Shown here: positions 9,166-17,413 of the stretch, one piece after another
How the letters are laid out: the number at the start of each line of letters is the position of its first letter
How positions within the stretch are numbered: the first letter of the stretch is position 1
Made by a program: the position numbers and the translations under genes
The notes under the pieces: model-generated
The model's input: only the letters and a program-made list of their open reading frames with translations
Databases searched by the model: none
What the model was told of the DNA's origin: nothing
NCBI RefSeq assembly: GCF_001612965.1
Contig: NZ_BDBL01000039.1
Span: 25,659 to 89,658 of the forward strand
Direction: 5' to 3'
Length of the DNA stretch: 64,000 nt
DNA from: Nocardia kruczakiae NBRC 101016
GTDB lineage: Bacteria > Actinomycetota > Actinomycetes > Mycobacteriales > Mycobacteriaceae

Positions 9166-9212
9166 ATGCTGCGTCTCCGGGGCTTTTCGGCCCCTTCCGG
9201 CTGCGAGAGAGA

Positions 9213-9242
9213 ACATTAGCCCACAACCCGCGCGCTCAACAA
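9213..9242 (-). promoter_or_regulatory. Likely promoter of the Gly-Cys-Val tRNA run
   Basis: On the minus strand TAATGT (9218-9213) is a good -10 box. Upstream are TTGAGC (15-nt spacer) and TTGTTG (18-nt spacer) as possible -35 boxes. The position, 48 nt before tRNA-Gly, suits a short leader. Confidence 0.45.
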
Positions 9243-9801
9243 ATCGCCTGGTAGATCGGGGTAAAAGTGAATAACATGGGTGTGTTTTCCGGAGTGCGAG
9301 TGCGCTCTATCGGGTTACGCCGGTGTGGTGACCGAAGGGGCGGTGTCCTTCCGGCGTCGCCGACGACCCGCCCCGAAGGGGCATCCCGTTCGGTGTGGCG
9401 ACTTCAGCCGCCGAGCCCAGTAGGCGTCCGCCGCGCGTTGCGGTACGGGAGGGCGGGTATCTGGCGGGGTGCTGGGTGTCGAGCTCGCCGGCTAGGTCGG
9501 GCCGGGGACTGGGCAGTCCCGGTCGGTCCTCTATGTGACCCTCTCTCTGCGACTCAGGCAAGCGCAACTGCGTCCCGGTCGGGCGCGGCCCCGCCTAATG
9601 TCCCGCAATGCTTCACGCCGAGAGCGGGCGCCGACCGCACGACGATCCGCCTCACACGAGACCTTCTGCGCCCGTTCATGTCCCGTCCATCACCAACCGA
9701 CTGAAACATCCAGGTCAGGCCCCGATTTGGTGTGACCCCAGGGATGCGTGTTAAGGTTCCTTCTCGTTCGGAACGGCACTCCAGCCGCCCCGAAATATCC
9801 C
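9243..9801. other. Gene-free spacer between tRNA groups
   Basis: No convincing coding frame is present: the longest frames are Arg/Ser/Pro-rich and lack ribosome sites. The stretch contains a near-copy of the ArsR gene 3' end (9467-9495) and the promoter zone of tRNA-Val(CAC), with a GTTAAGGTT element near 9748-9760. No integrase or direct repeat of a tRNA 3' end was found. Confidence 0.6.
9467..9495 (+). repeat. Near-copy of the ArsR gene 3' end
   Basis: These 29 bases match 6200-6228 with a single A-to-G change, ending at the same TAG stop. Weaker similarity continues about 17 bases upstream (GCGGGTA followed by CTGG in both). Nothing further left resembles the gene. It looks like the tail of a lost ArsR paralogue or a small duplicated fragment. 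Confidence 0.6.
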
Positions 9802-9873
9802 GGTCCCATAGCTCAGCGGGAGAGCGCTCGCCTCACACGCGAGAGGTCGCTGGTTCGAAACCAGCTGGGACCA
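9802..9873 (+). tRNA. tRNA-Val(CAC)
   Basis: This is a 72-nt cloverleaf with acceptor GGTCCCA/TGGGACC, anticodon stem CTCGC/GCGAG with loop CTCACAC (anticodon CAC), T-loop TTCGAAA and discriminator A. It stands alone on the plus strand. Its downstream flank is gene-poor and contains gene remnants, as is common beside tRNA genes used by integrating elements. Confidence 0.96.
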
Positions 9874-10119
9874 CTTCGCTTATGCAGGTCAGCTGCAGTG
9901 TCCTCTAACGCTGGCGGTCTCCGTACGATATCCGTGCAATATCGCGCGTGCTAGGCGCGTTGTTCAACGGGCAACGGCCCCAGCAGACCCACCGCTCGAT
10001 CCGCCGGGCCGGGGATTACGGGTCTGCCCGAACGAGCCCTCGGTGAAGCTACGTGGGTGTACCCGCGAGGTCGATGTCGTTTTTGACGGCGATCGGCGCG
10101 CCGAGCGGGGGAGCACAGC

Positions 10120-10262
10120 CTGGGTCGCTTCGGTGTCACCGCCAACAGTGTGGCGCTGGAATTACCCGGACTTCCGCCATGGACGCGGTGCTTGCCGATC
10201 GCGATCTTGTCGACCGGGTCCTGTCCCGGTTACCCGCTGTGCCGCGTCCTTGCGGCGGGTAA
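10120..10262 (+). pseudogene. Short-chain dehydrogenase C-terminal remnant, frameshifted
   Basis: One frame reads LGRFGVTANSVALELPGLP, which matches the strand and loop after the active site of SDR enzymes (usually FGVTVNSVAPG). After a shift, a second frame from ATG 10179 reads MDAVLADRDLVDRVLSRLP, as in the following SDR helix, and ends at TAA 10260-10262. The N-terminal Rossmann part and the YxxxK region are absent. The call rests on pattern recognition of two short segments in the expected order. It would be a dead fragment left next to the tRNA gene. Confidence 0.4.
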
Positions 10263-10596
10263 GCAGCTACAGCGGCCACCAATGGGGGTACGAAACCGGT
10301 ACGGCCGCCTCGTCCCCGTCGCTTGCGATGAGCGCCCGGGCCGGCTTCCATCTCGAAGAACCGGTCCCTGCCTGCCAACTTCTTGACCAGGAAACCCACC
10401 TCCAGCACACGTCAACAATTGGCTTTTCCGGCTCGAACCGAGCAAGAGGTTGTGGCCGATAGGGAGTTGCGTGCTTCCGCAGTGGCAGGTCGGCCCTGCC
10501 GAGAACGATGGGGGCGCGCCGCATCGACTTGCGAGGCAGGACGTCGTGAACCCCAGAACCTGGGCAAGACACAGATTCGTGGGCCCGAACGTCCGT
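10263..10596. other. Stretch with no supported gene
   Basis: The frames here are short, Arg/Pro-rich and without ribosome sites. Nothing recognisable was seen apart from the flanking SDR remnant on its left. It separates the tRNA area from the next leftward-read gene. Confidence 0.5.
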
Positions 10597-11397
10597 TCAG
10601 TTCGTGGGGCGTGTGCCCGCGGTCGAAGCCGCGGCGATGATCCAGTTGCTGAATTCCGCGGCCAGATGCCATTGGTGTTGGCGGATGAGGCGGGCGGGTA
10701 CGGTGCCGGGGAACTGGACGGTCAGCAGAGCGTCGAGGGTGCCGTCGCGATCGCGGAATTGATGGCGGACTCCACCGATGACCAGGCCGTCATCGAGACT
10801 TGCCTGTCCCGCGATTTGGATCGGGTAGGCGGGGTCGATCGGGATGGTGAGGGTGTCGCTCGCGGTGTAGTCGATGATGAATCTGGTTGCGGCGGGGCTT
10901 CCTCCGGTGGTTTCGAGGACTTCTTGGCGTCCGTCGGGTAGGCCGCGCACAAGGTAGTGATCCGGGCACGCGGCGATCATGTCTGCTTCGGCGTTGGTGG
11001 TCGTCAGGTCGTTGAACCACGTGGCGAATCGTTCGGCGGAGTAGCCGGGTACCTCGAGGCGGGTAACGCAGTGTTTGGTTCGGCCTCTGCTCGCTGCCAC
11101 CCCGATGCGGGATGTGCGTTCGGAGAAGGCCAGTTCGTGCCGGAGTAGCGCGTAAATGCCGGCGTGACCGAGTCGGGTTTTCAGTGTGATCAATGCGGAG
11201 CGTTGCTCGTCGAGCGGAGCGGTGCGCAGCTGGTGAGGTGTGCGGTCGGGCATGAGCTCGTTCATCCCGAGATGTCCCAGGCGCGCAGCGAGTTTCCCGA
11301 GAACTGCTGTGGCGCGGCGTGATTCCCATGCGCGTACCTGTTCACGTGTCACGTTCTGCGTGCCGACAGTCGCCCGGATCTGCGCGGTTTCGGTCAT
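10597..11397 (-). CDS. Hypothetical 266-aa protein
   Basis: The frame is open to 11589, but ATG 11397 follows a GGAG site and starts the compositionally normal part (MTETAQIRATVGTQN). The N-terminal 100 residues are helical with charged and Arg-rich segments. The C-terminal 150 residues look beta-rich, with a final amphipathic helix rich in Trp and Ala. No signal peptide, membrane helix or catalytic motif was recognised. The long upstream region (593 bp) and the isolated position beside the tRNA region give no functional hint. Confidence 0.6.
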   Translation of the reverse strand: MTETAQIRATVGTQNVTREQVRAWESRRATAVLGKLAARLGHLGMNELMPDRTPHQLRTAPLDEQRSALITLKTRLGHAGIYALLRHELAFSERTSRIGVAASRGRTKHCVTRLEVPGYSAERFATWFNDLTTTNAEADMIAACPDHYLVRGLPDGRQEVLETTGGSPAATRFIIDYTASDTLTIPIDPAYPIQIAGQASLDDGLVIGGVRHQFRDRDGTLDALLTVQFPGTVPARLIRQHQWHLAAEFSNWIIAAASTAGTRPTN

Positions 11398-11990
11398 GTC
11401 TGCTCCTGCGATTCTTGTTCTTGTTGGCCCGGCACCCAGGTTCCGGGCGCATGTGCGGTGCGCACATCGATGACTGGAAGGTCCGGCTCGTCCCGGACGA
11501 GCCCACATTCCTGCGGCTGCCGAGTTGGAGAGACTCCGTAACCGTTCGAGGCGAACGTGCGGCAACTGCTGGCCGATCTCACCACGCATCGAACGTTCTG
11601 TCTACACATTCTTCAACTCACAGTGAACAGTAGCGTGTGACTGTTCGGCCGCGAAACCAATCCGATCGCCCACCTCGAGTATCACTAAATATTCACTTTA
11701 CGTGGGCTGTTAGCCGGAGTTTGGGCCCAGTCTTGCGATTATCCTCGTGACCTCGGAGCTACCCCGCATTCCTTGCGGGTTGACATCGTCTCCCGAACTG
11801 TTCCATGCTACTTAACGCCACTCGGGTTGCCGAGACCGCCGCTTCCCGTCATCGACGCCGAAGGAGCCTTGATGTCATCCTCGATCTCTCGACCATGGTC
11901 GACCTGCGCACGGTGGCCGGCCACAACTCTCGCTCGCTGCCTTCGCCGTTCGAGCGGGGTAGGCCAGCTGGTCGCTGGTTGGGCTGTGCC
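11398..11990. other. Intergenic region upstream of the hydroxyquinol cluster
   Basis: This is a divergent upstream region between the hypothetical gene and the catabolic cluster. AT-rich patches near 11683-11700 (CTAAATATTCACTTTA) are the likeliest promoter zone. The frame of the next gene is open upstream to 11805, but that extension is Arg/Ser-rich and does not look like protein. Confidence 0.45.
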
Positions 11991-12881
11991 GTGCTGATCG
12001 GTTTCGCTGGATTGGGGCGGATGGGACGGCCGATGGCCGCCCACCTCGCGGCGTCGGGGCATACCGTCCTTGCCTATGACCCCGTGGCCGAAGGCGTCCC
12101 ACAGGGGCTCACCATGGTCGACTCGATCGAGGATCTCGCGGTGGCGCCGTTGTCGATCAGCATGCTGCCCGACGGTCCGTCCACGCGCGCCGTGGTCGTC
12201 GACGGACTGCGAGCGGTCGCGGTGGGCCACGTGCACATCGTGATGGGCACCATCGGCCCGGAGGCCGTGCGGGAACTCGCGGATCGCACCAAGGCGGAAA
12301 TCGTCGATGCGCCGGTGTCGGGGAGTGTGTCGATGGCCGAATCCGCCTCCATCACAACGATGGTCGGATCGTCCGTCGCGCAATTCGAGCAGGTTCGCCC
12401 GGTGTTGGCGGCGATGACCGCGGCGCAGTTCCATGCCGGACCACTAGGTTCCGGCTCGGCGGCCAAGCTCGCGGTGAACGCTGTTCTCGCCGGGCTGAGC
12501 CAGGCCGTCGCGGAAGGGCTCGTCCTCGCGGAGGCCGGCGGTCTGGACCCTGCGGTCTTCTACGACATTCTGCGTAACAGTGCGGCCGGGGCGCCCTATG
12601 TCGGATACAAGCAGCAGGCGTATCTGGCGCCGCAGACCACCGCGGTCGCGGCGACCGTTGCGCTGATCCGCAAGGACCTCGGCCTCGCCCTGGATCTCGC
12701 TCACCGCCACGACCTCGACCTCCCGGGAGCGGAGGCCGCGTTCGGCGTGCTCGAAGAAGCCATGGAGGCCGGACTCGGGCAGGCCGACATGGCAGAGGTC
12801 CTCACTGTGCTGAGGCGGCGAAGCGATGTGTCGACACGCCCAGCGATTCCGTACGGCCAGCAGATGGGAGCACACCCATGA
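11991..12881 (+). CDS. 3-hydroxyisobutyrate dehydrogenase-type NAD(P)-dependent oxidoreductase
   Basis: The 296-residue enzyme is taken from GTG 11991, which places the dinucleotide-binding motif GFAGLGRMG at the N-terminus as usual. Downstream are the family signatures DAPVSGSVSMAE (substrate-binding glycines) and GSAAKLAVN with the catalytic Lys. Family members oxidise beta-hydroxyacids or reduce the matching semialdehydes. It is the first gene of a coupled operon with an NTF2-like protein, maleylacetate reductase and hydroxyquinol dioxygenase, so it may process a side-chain acid or aldehyde released before ring cleavage; that role is inferred. Confidence 0.85.
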   Translation: MLIGFAGLGRMGRPMAAHLAASGHTVLAYDPVAEGVPQGLTMVDSIEDLAVAPLSISMLPDGPSTRAVVVDGLRAVAVGHVHIVMGTIGPEAVRELADRTKAEIVDAPVSGSVSMAESASITTMVGSSVAQFEQVRPVLAAMTAAQFHAGPLGSGSAAKLAVNAVLAGLSQAVAEGLVLAEAGGLDPAVFYDILRNSAAGAPYVGYKQQAYLAPQTTAVAATVALIRKDLGLALDLAHRHDLDLPGAEAAFGVLEEAMEAGLGQADMAEVLTVLRRRSDVSTRPAIPYGQQMGAHP

Positions 12882-13279
12882 CACGCGAAACCACCGCCGC
12901 CGCAGCCGAATCGACGATTCGCTCGCTCGAGGACCAGCGCTACGCGGCTGTGATCGCGGGCGATGTCGACGGCTTCCTCGCCCTCGCTCATCCCGACCTC
13001 GTCTACACCCACTCCAACGCCGAGGTCGACACCCTCGACAGTTACGTCGACAAACTGCGATCCGGCCACTACGTGTATCACCACATCGACCATCCGGTGA
13101 GCCGGGTCCTCGTCGCCGGTGATACCGCGGTCGTCGTGGGCGAGATGCACGCCGATCTGACCGCCGGGGGAGTGCGCAAGAAGCTGGCCAACCGTGCGCT
13201 GGCGGTGTGGGTGCGCGACCGTGATCGCTGGTTGCTGCTCGCCTATCAGCCGACGGTGATTCCGGGAGATGACCGATGA
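12878..13279 (+). CDS. NTF2/SnoaL-like protein
   Basis: This 133-residue protein overlaps the previous stop by ATGA. The pattern is an N-terminal helix SLEDQRYAAVIAGDVDGFLALAHPDLVYTHSN followed by curved strands ending WLLLAYQPT, which is the DUF4440/SnoaL-like cone fold. Members are small-molecule isomerases, hydrolases or binding proteins. Tight coupling to maleylacetate reductase (ATGA at 13276) suggests a step in the same pathway, perhaps on a hydroxylated aromatic intermediate. No catalytic His/Asp pair could be assigned. Confidence 0.8.
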   Translation: MTRETTAAAAESTIRSLEDQRYAAVIAGDVDGFLALAHPDLVYTHSNAEVDTLDSYVDKLRSGHYVYHHIDHPVSRVLVAGDTAVVVGEMHADLTAGGVRKKLANRALAVWVRDRDRWLLLAYQPTVIPGDDR

Positions 13280-14346
13280 CGATGTTCACCTACGACGCGC
13301 TGCCCGGCCGAGTGGTCTTCGGCGCGGGCGCGGCGCGCACCGCATTGCTCGACGAGGTCGACCGACTGGGCGCGCAGGCGATCCTGCTGATCGCTTCCAG
13401 TTCGGAATACGAGCTCGCGGCCAGGCTGTGCGAGCGGTTCGCCGCCCGGCTGTCGGCGACATTCTCCGAGGTGCGTCCGCATGTGCCGGTCGAGGTCGCC
13501 GAGCGTGCCCGCGAGGCGGCGGCCGGCTCGGACCTGGTGTTGTCGGTGGGTGGAGGTTCGACGACGGGCACCGCGAAAGCTGTTGCGCTGAAAACGGGTT
13601 TGCCGATCATCGCCGTCCCGACGACCTACGCCGGTTCGGAAGTCACCCCGGTGTGGGGAATGACCGACGAGGGCCGCAAGACCACGGGCACCGACCGGCA
13701 AGTGTTGCCACGGACGGTGATCTACGACCCGGAATTGACACTGTCGTTGCCGGCGGAACTCTCGGCGGCCAGTGGCCTCAACGCCATGGCTCACTGCGTG
13801 GAAGCGTTCTGGGCGCCGGGGCGCAATCCGGTGTCGAGTGCGGTCGCCGAGGACGGCATCCGGCATCTGAGCCGGGGCCTGGAAACAGTGGCCACGGCAC
13901 CGGGCAATCTGACCACTCGGACCGAACTGCTGCTCGGCGCGTATCTGGCCGGGTCGGCCTTCGCGGTGGCGGGATCGGGACTGCACCACAAGATCTGCCA
14001 TGTCCTCGGCGGTGCCTTCGATCTGCCCCACGCGCAAACGCACGCGATCGTTCTGCCGTATGTGCTCGCGTACAACGCCCCGAACGCATCGGCGGCAACC
14101 GACCGGATCGGTGCCGCGCTCGGTCGCCCCGATCCCATCGCCGCGTTGCGAGAGTTGAGCGAAAAGCTCGGTATTCCAGCAGGATTGCGTGATCTCGGGG
14201 TCGGCGAAGCCGACATCGACGCCGTCGCCGGCGACATTCTCGCGATTGCGCCCGACGACAACCCGACCCCCGTCACCGCGACCGGCGTCCGTGCGATCCT
14301 GCACGCGGCGTGGGCCGGATCAGATCCGATAGGGCTCAGTGCATGA
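13276..14346 (+). CDS. Maleylacetate reductase
   Basis: The 356-residue protein belongs to the iron-type alcohol dehydrogenase superfamily: LSVGGGSTTGTAKAVAL for NAD(P)H binding, PTTYAGSEVTPVWGMT, and the His-rich metal region NAMAHCVEAFW and HHKICHVLGG...PHAQTHA. These are hallmarks of maleylacetate reductases, which reduce maleylacetate to 3-oxoadipate with NAD(P)H. The hydroxyquinol 1,2-dioxygenase gene follows with an ATGA overlap. The oxoadipate CoA-transferase and thiolase are encoded at 19.6-22.1 kb, completing the route. Confidence 0.93.
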   Translation: MTMFTYDALPGRVVFGAGAARTALLDEVDRLGAQAILLIASSSEYELAARLCERFAARLSATFSEVRPHVPVEVAERAREAAAGSDLVLSVGGGSTTGTAKAVALKTGLPIIAVPTTYAGSEVTPVWGMTDEGRKTTGTDRQVLPRTVIYDPELTLSLPAELSAASGLNAMAHCVEAFWAPGRNPVSSAVAEDGIRHLSRGLETVATAPGNLTTRTELLLGAYLAGSAFAVAGSGLHHKICHVLGGAFDLPHAQTHAIVLPYVLAYNAPNASAATDRIGAALGRPDPIAALRELSEKLGIPAGLRDLGVGEADIDAVAGDILAIAPDDNPTPVTATGVRAILHAAWAGSDPIGLSA

Positions 14347-15227
14347 CCGTCGACCACACCGTCGTGACCGGGCGGGCACACGCAGTCACCGAAGAGGTCC
14401 TGGCCAGCTTCGATGCGACGCCGGACCCTCGGCTGCGCGCGCTGTTGCACAGTCTGGTGCGGCACCTGCACGCCTTCGCCGTAGAAGTCCGCCTCAGCGA
14501 ACGCGAGTGGCAGCGGGCGATCGAATTCCTCACCCGCGCCGGCCATATCACCGACGAACGCCGCCAGGAGTTCATCCTGCTGTCGGACGTTCTGGGGTTG
14601 TCGATGCTGACCGTCGCCATCAACGAGCCCGCCGAGCCCGGTGCCACCGAATCGACCGTATTCGGCCCGTTTTTCGTCGACGACGCTCCCGAAGTGCCTC
14701 TCGGCGGCGATATCGCTCGCGGCGCCTCGGGGCCGCCCTGTTACGTGTCCGGTCAGGTCCGCTCGATCAGTGGCGCGCCGATCGAGGGCGCGCGGATCGA
14801 GGTCTGGGAGGCCGACGAGGACGGCTTCTACGATGTCCAGTATCCGGACGGCCGCTCGGCCGGTCGTGGATGGCTTCGCTCGGATGCCAACGGCGAGTAC
14901 AGGTTTCGGTCGGTGCTACCGGCACCGTATCCGATCCCGCACGACGGTCCGGTGGGTGATCTGCTGCAGGCGACGAATCGTAGCCCCATGCGCCCCGCGC
15001 ATCTGCATTTCATGGTCACTGCCCCCGGATTCCGGACCCTGATCACCCACATCTTCTTGTCCGGCGACCCCTACCTCGCCAGCGACGCTGTGTTCGGTGT
15101 GAAGGAAAACCTGGTGGTGAGCGCCATCCATCACGACGACGGTCCGGCCCCGGACGGCACCCACCCCCGCGGCGGCTGGCACAGCATCACTTTCGATCTG
15201 GTCCTCGCCACTGACGACGACCTGTAG
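14343..15227 (+). CDS. Hydroxyquinol 1,2-dioxygenase (intradiol)
   Basis: The 294-residue protein starts at ATG 14343 inside the previous stop codon. It has the N-terminal helical linker domain of intradiol dioxygenases and a beta-sandwich catalytic core. The four ferric-iron ligands are visible: Tyr in DGFYDVQYP, Tyr in PAPYPIPHDG, and two His in RPAHLHFMV. The reaction cleaves benzene-1,2,4-triol to 3-hydroxy-cis,cis-muconate, the tautomer of maleylacetate. The neighbouring maleylacetate reductase makes hydroxyquinol the likeliest substrate over catechol. Confidence 0.93.
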   Translation: MTVDHTVVTGRAHAVTEEVLASFDATPDPRLRALLHSLVRHLHAFAVEVRLSEREWQRAIEFLTRAGHITDERRQEFILLSDVLGLSMLTVAINEPAEPGATESTVFGPFFVDDAPEVPLGGDIARGASGPPCYVSGQVRSISGAPIEGARIEVWEADEDGFYDVQYPDGRSAGRGWLRSDANGEYRFRSVLPAPYPIPHDGPVGDLLQATNRSPMRPAHLHFMVTAPGFRTLITHIFLSGDPYLASDAVFGVKENLVVSAIHHDDGPAPDGTHPRGGWHSITFDLVLATDDDL

Positions 15228-15247
15228 AACCGTTGAGGAAATCGCCT

Positions 15248-16309
15248 GTGCCACAAACGATGAGGGCTGCTGTGTACTACGGTGCACGCGACATCCGGCT
15301 CGAAGAAGTACCCGTGCCGACTCCCGGCAGCGGCGAAGCGCTCGTCCGAGTGCTGCGGTCGGGGATCTGCGGTACCGACGCATCCGAGTGGATCGCCGGA
15401 CCGAAAAGCTATCCCGTCACACGCCGCCACCCGCACAGCGGCCATCTGGGTCCTATCATTCCCGGGCACGAGTTCGTGGGTGAGATCGTCGCGTCCGACT
15501 CCGATTCCGACCTCGTTGTCGGTGATCTGGTCGCCAGCGGAGCCGGAGTATGGTGCGGGGCTTGTCGCAGATGCCGCGAAGGTCGCACGAATCAATGCGT
15601 GCACTACAAGACTGTGGGGCTCAATGTCCACGGCGGTATGGCCGAATACGTCGCGGTCCCTTCGATAACGCTGCGCCGGTTGCCCGGCGGGTTGTCGATC
15701 GACCACGCCGGTCTCGCGCAACCGCTCGCGGTCGGCATCCACGCCGCTCGACGCGCCGGGGGCCGTGAGGGCGACAGCGTCGTCGTGATCGGCGCCGGCG
15801 CCATCGGCTCCTTCGTCATCGCGGGGCTCGAGCACATCGGTGGCTTCGACATCACCGTCGTGGATATCGCGGCCGACCGGCTCGAGCGTGCGATGCGGCT
15901 GGGCGCCCATCGAGCACTGACCGCATCGGAGACGATCGCCTCCGATGTCCGAAAAGCCCTGGGCGGTCACCGGCCGGAGGTCGTCATCGAAGCCAGCGGC
16001 GCGCCGGGGCAGCTCGCCGAAGCGCTGGCCATGGTCGCCGACGGCGGCCGCGTCCTGGCAGTCGGCATACCGAAAGGCAAGCCCGAGTTGGATATTCACT
16101 CGATGATCTTCCGCGAGGTCACCCTCGACACCACACTCGCGCACGTCTGCGACACCGATCTGCCCGCGGCACTGGACATCCTCGCCGACGGTGTCATCGG
16201 CGGCGAATTCATCGAACCCGCCGTCGCGCTGGACCAGCTCGGCACCTCCCTCGACCGACTCGCCGCCGGTCGAGTGGAAGGAAAGATCCTCATCGATCCC
16301 GGCATGTGA
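15248..16309 (+). CDS. Zn-dependent alcohol dehydrogenase
   Basis: The 353-residue protein is taken from GTG 15248, eight bases after GAGGA; ATG 15260 is an alternative. It is a medium-chain dehydrogenase with both zinc sites: the catalytic Cys in RSGICGTDASEW and GHEF, and structural cysteines in CGACRRCREGRTNQC. The NAD-binding GAGAIGS follows. The sequence resembles sorbitol/2,3-butanediol dehydrogenase-type enzymes. In this operon it may oxidise a side-chain alcohol of the aromatic substrate; this is inference. Confidence 0.88.
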   Translation: MPQTMRAAVYYGARDIRLEEVPVPTPGSGEALVRVLRSGICGTDASEWIAGPKSYPVTRRHPHSGHLGPIIPGHEFVGEIVASDSDSDLVVGDLVASGAGVWCGACRRCREGRTNQCVHYKTVGLNVHGGMAEYVAVPSITLRRLPGGLSIDHAGLAQPLAVGIHAARRAGGREGDSVVVIGAGAIGSFVIAGLEHIGGFDITVVDIAADRLERAMRLGAHRALTASETIASDVRKALGGHRPEVVIEASGAPGQLAEALAMVADGGRVLAVGIPKGKPELDIHSMIFREVTLDTTLAHVCDTDLPAALDILADGVIGGEFIEPAVALDQLGTSLDRLAAGRVEGKILIDPGM

Positions 16310-16317
16310 GGTCACCG

Positions 16318-17394
16318 ATGACAACGACCCGCGCCGGCGTAACCGCCGCCGTCTGCACCGCCGCCTTCCTGGTGAGCGGATGCACCGCACTCGACACCCC
16401 GAGCCGCGCCGAGAACCACATCACCGCCGACTTCCGCTCCACTGCGGGCATTTTCGACGGGAACCCGGTCACCGTGCTCGGGCTCCAGATCGGCACCGTG
16501 GACAAGATCATCCCGCACGGGGAGTACAACGAAGTCCACATGAGCATCGATGCTTCGGTGCAGATCCCCGAACACGTTGTCGCGGTCCTTGTTTCACCGT
16601 CGATCGTCACCAACCGTCACATCGAACTCACGCCCCGCTATACCGGTGGTCCGACACTGCCGGCCGATGCGCACCTGACCGTGCAGCAGACCCGCACACC
16701 CGTCGAGCTGGACACGATGATCACAACGATCGACCAGTTCGCCGCCGCCCTGAAACCCGAACCCGGCGCCGAAATCGGCCCGCTCTCGGGACAGCTGCTC
16801 TACTCCATGGTCGACGGACAGGGGCAGAAGATCCACGACACCCTGGCGGCCCTGTCCGGAGCCCTGAAGGTCGGCGTCGGCAACGGCGATGCGATCGCCG
16901 GCATCATCAGCAAAATCGACGAATTGACGACGATGCTGGCCGACAACGACCATTCGGTGCGCGAGTTCAGCGACACAATGACACAGCTGTCGAACTTGCT
17001 GGCCGAACAAGCACCAGGACTGCAAGCAACTCTCGACCAGCTCAACGGGATGCTGGCCAACACCAGCGGAACCCTGAGCCGGTATCAGGACCAGCTCGCG
17101 GGAACACTGTCGAACCTGACCAGCGTCACGGCCCAGCTGCGCGCCAACGCCGCCGGAGTGACGGAAACGGTGGACCTCGCTCCGCTGCTGCTGCAAAACC
17201 TCGACCGATCGATGAACCGAAGCCAGGGATTCATGCGCGGCCATGTCGTGCTCGGCACCGCGCTCACCGGCGAGGTCGTCAGCCTCTTCTGTGAACGCAT
17301 CCAGATGCGATCGGACGGCTGCCGCACGGGCCGCTTGGAAGACTTCGGGCCCGACCTGGGACTCACCTCGGCACTTCTCGGACTGACACGATGA
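16318..17394 (+). CDS. Lone Mce-family lipoprotein
   Basis: The 358-residue protein starts at ATG 16318 after AGGT; a GTG at 16306 overlaps the previous stop. The first 25 residues are a lipoprotein signal ending LVSGC, so it should be lipid-anchored outside the membrane. Residues 35-125 form the MlaD/Mce domain (ITADFRSTAGIFDGNPVTVLG, IGTVDKI). A long helical region with heptad-like spacing follows (about residues 140-300), as in MceE/LprN proteins. Mce genes normally come as six-gene blocks with yrbE permeases; this one stands alone inside a catabolic operon. It may aid uptake of a hydrophobic substrate. Confidence 0.9.
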   Translation: MTTTRAGVTAAVCTAAFLVSGCTALDTPSRAENHITADFRSTAGIFDGNPVTVLGLQIGTVDKIIPHGEYNEVHMSIDASVQIPEHVVAVLVSPSIVTNRHIELTPRYTGGPTLPADAHLTVQQTRTPVELDTMITTIDQFAAALKPEPGAEIGPLSGQLLYSMVDGQGQKIHDTLAALSGALKVGVGNGDAIAGIISKIDELTTMLADNDHSVREFSDTMTQLSNLLAEQAPGLQATLDQLNGMLANTSGTLSRYQDQLAGTLSNLTSVTAQLRANAAGVTETVDLAPLLLQNLDRSMNRSQGFMRGHVVLGTALTGEVVSLFCERIQMRSDGCRTGRLEDFGPDLGLTSALLGLTR

Positions 17395-17413
17395 AATAGT
17401 AAGGAGCCCAGCG

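Noticed and set aside
9267..9704. 145-aa plus-strand open frame between tRNA genes
   Set aside because: It is Arg/Ser/Pro-rich with no ribosome site and no domain, and it crosses the ArsR-tail repeat.
8910..10596. Integrated element at the tRNA cluster
   Set aside because: No integrase, excisionase or direct repeat of a tRNA 3' end was seen; only small gene remnants are present.
11805..11990. N-terminal extension of the 3-hydroxyisobutyrate dehydrogenase-like gene
   Set aside because: The extra 62 residues are Arg/Ser-rich and would place the Rossmann motif far from the N-terminus, unlike the family.
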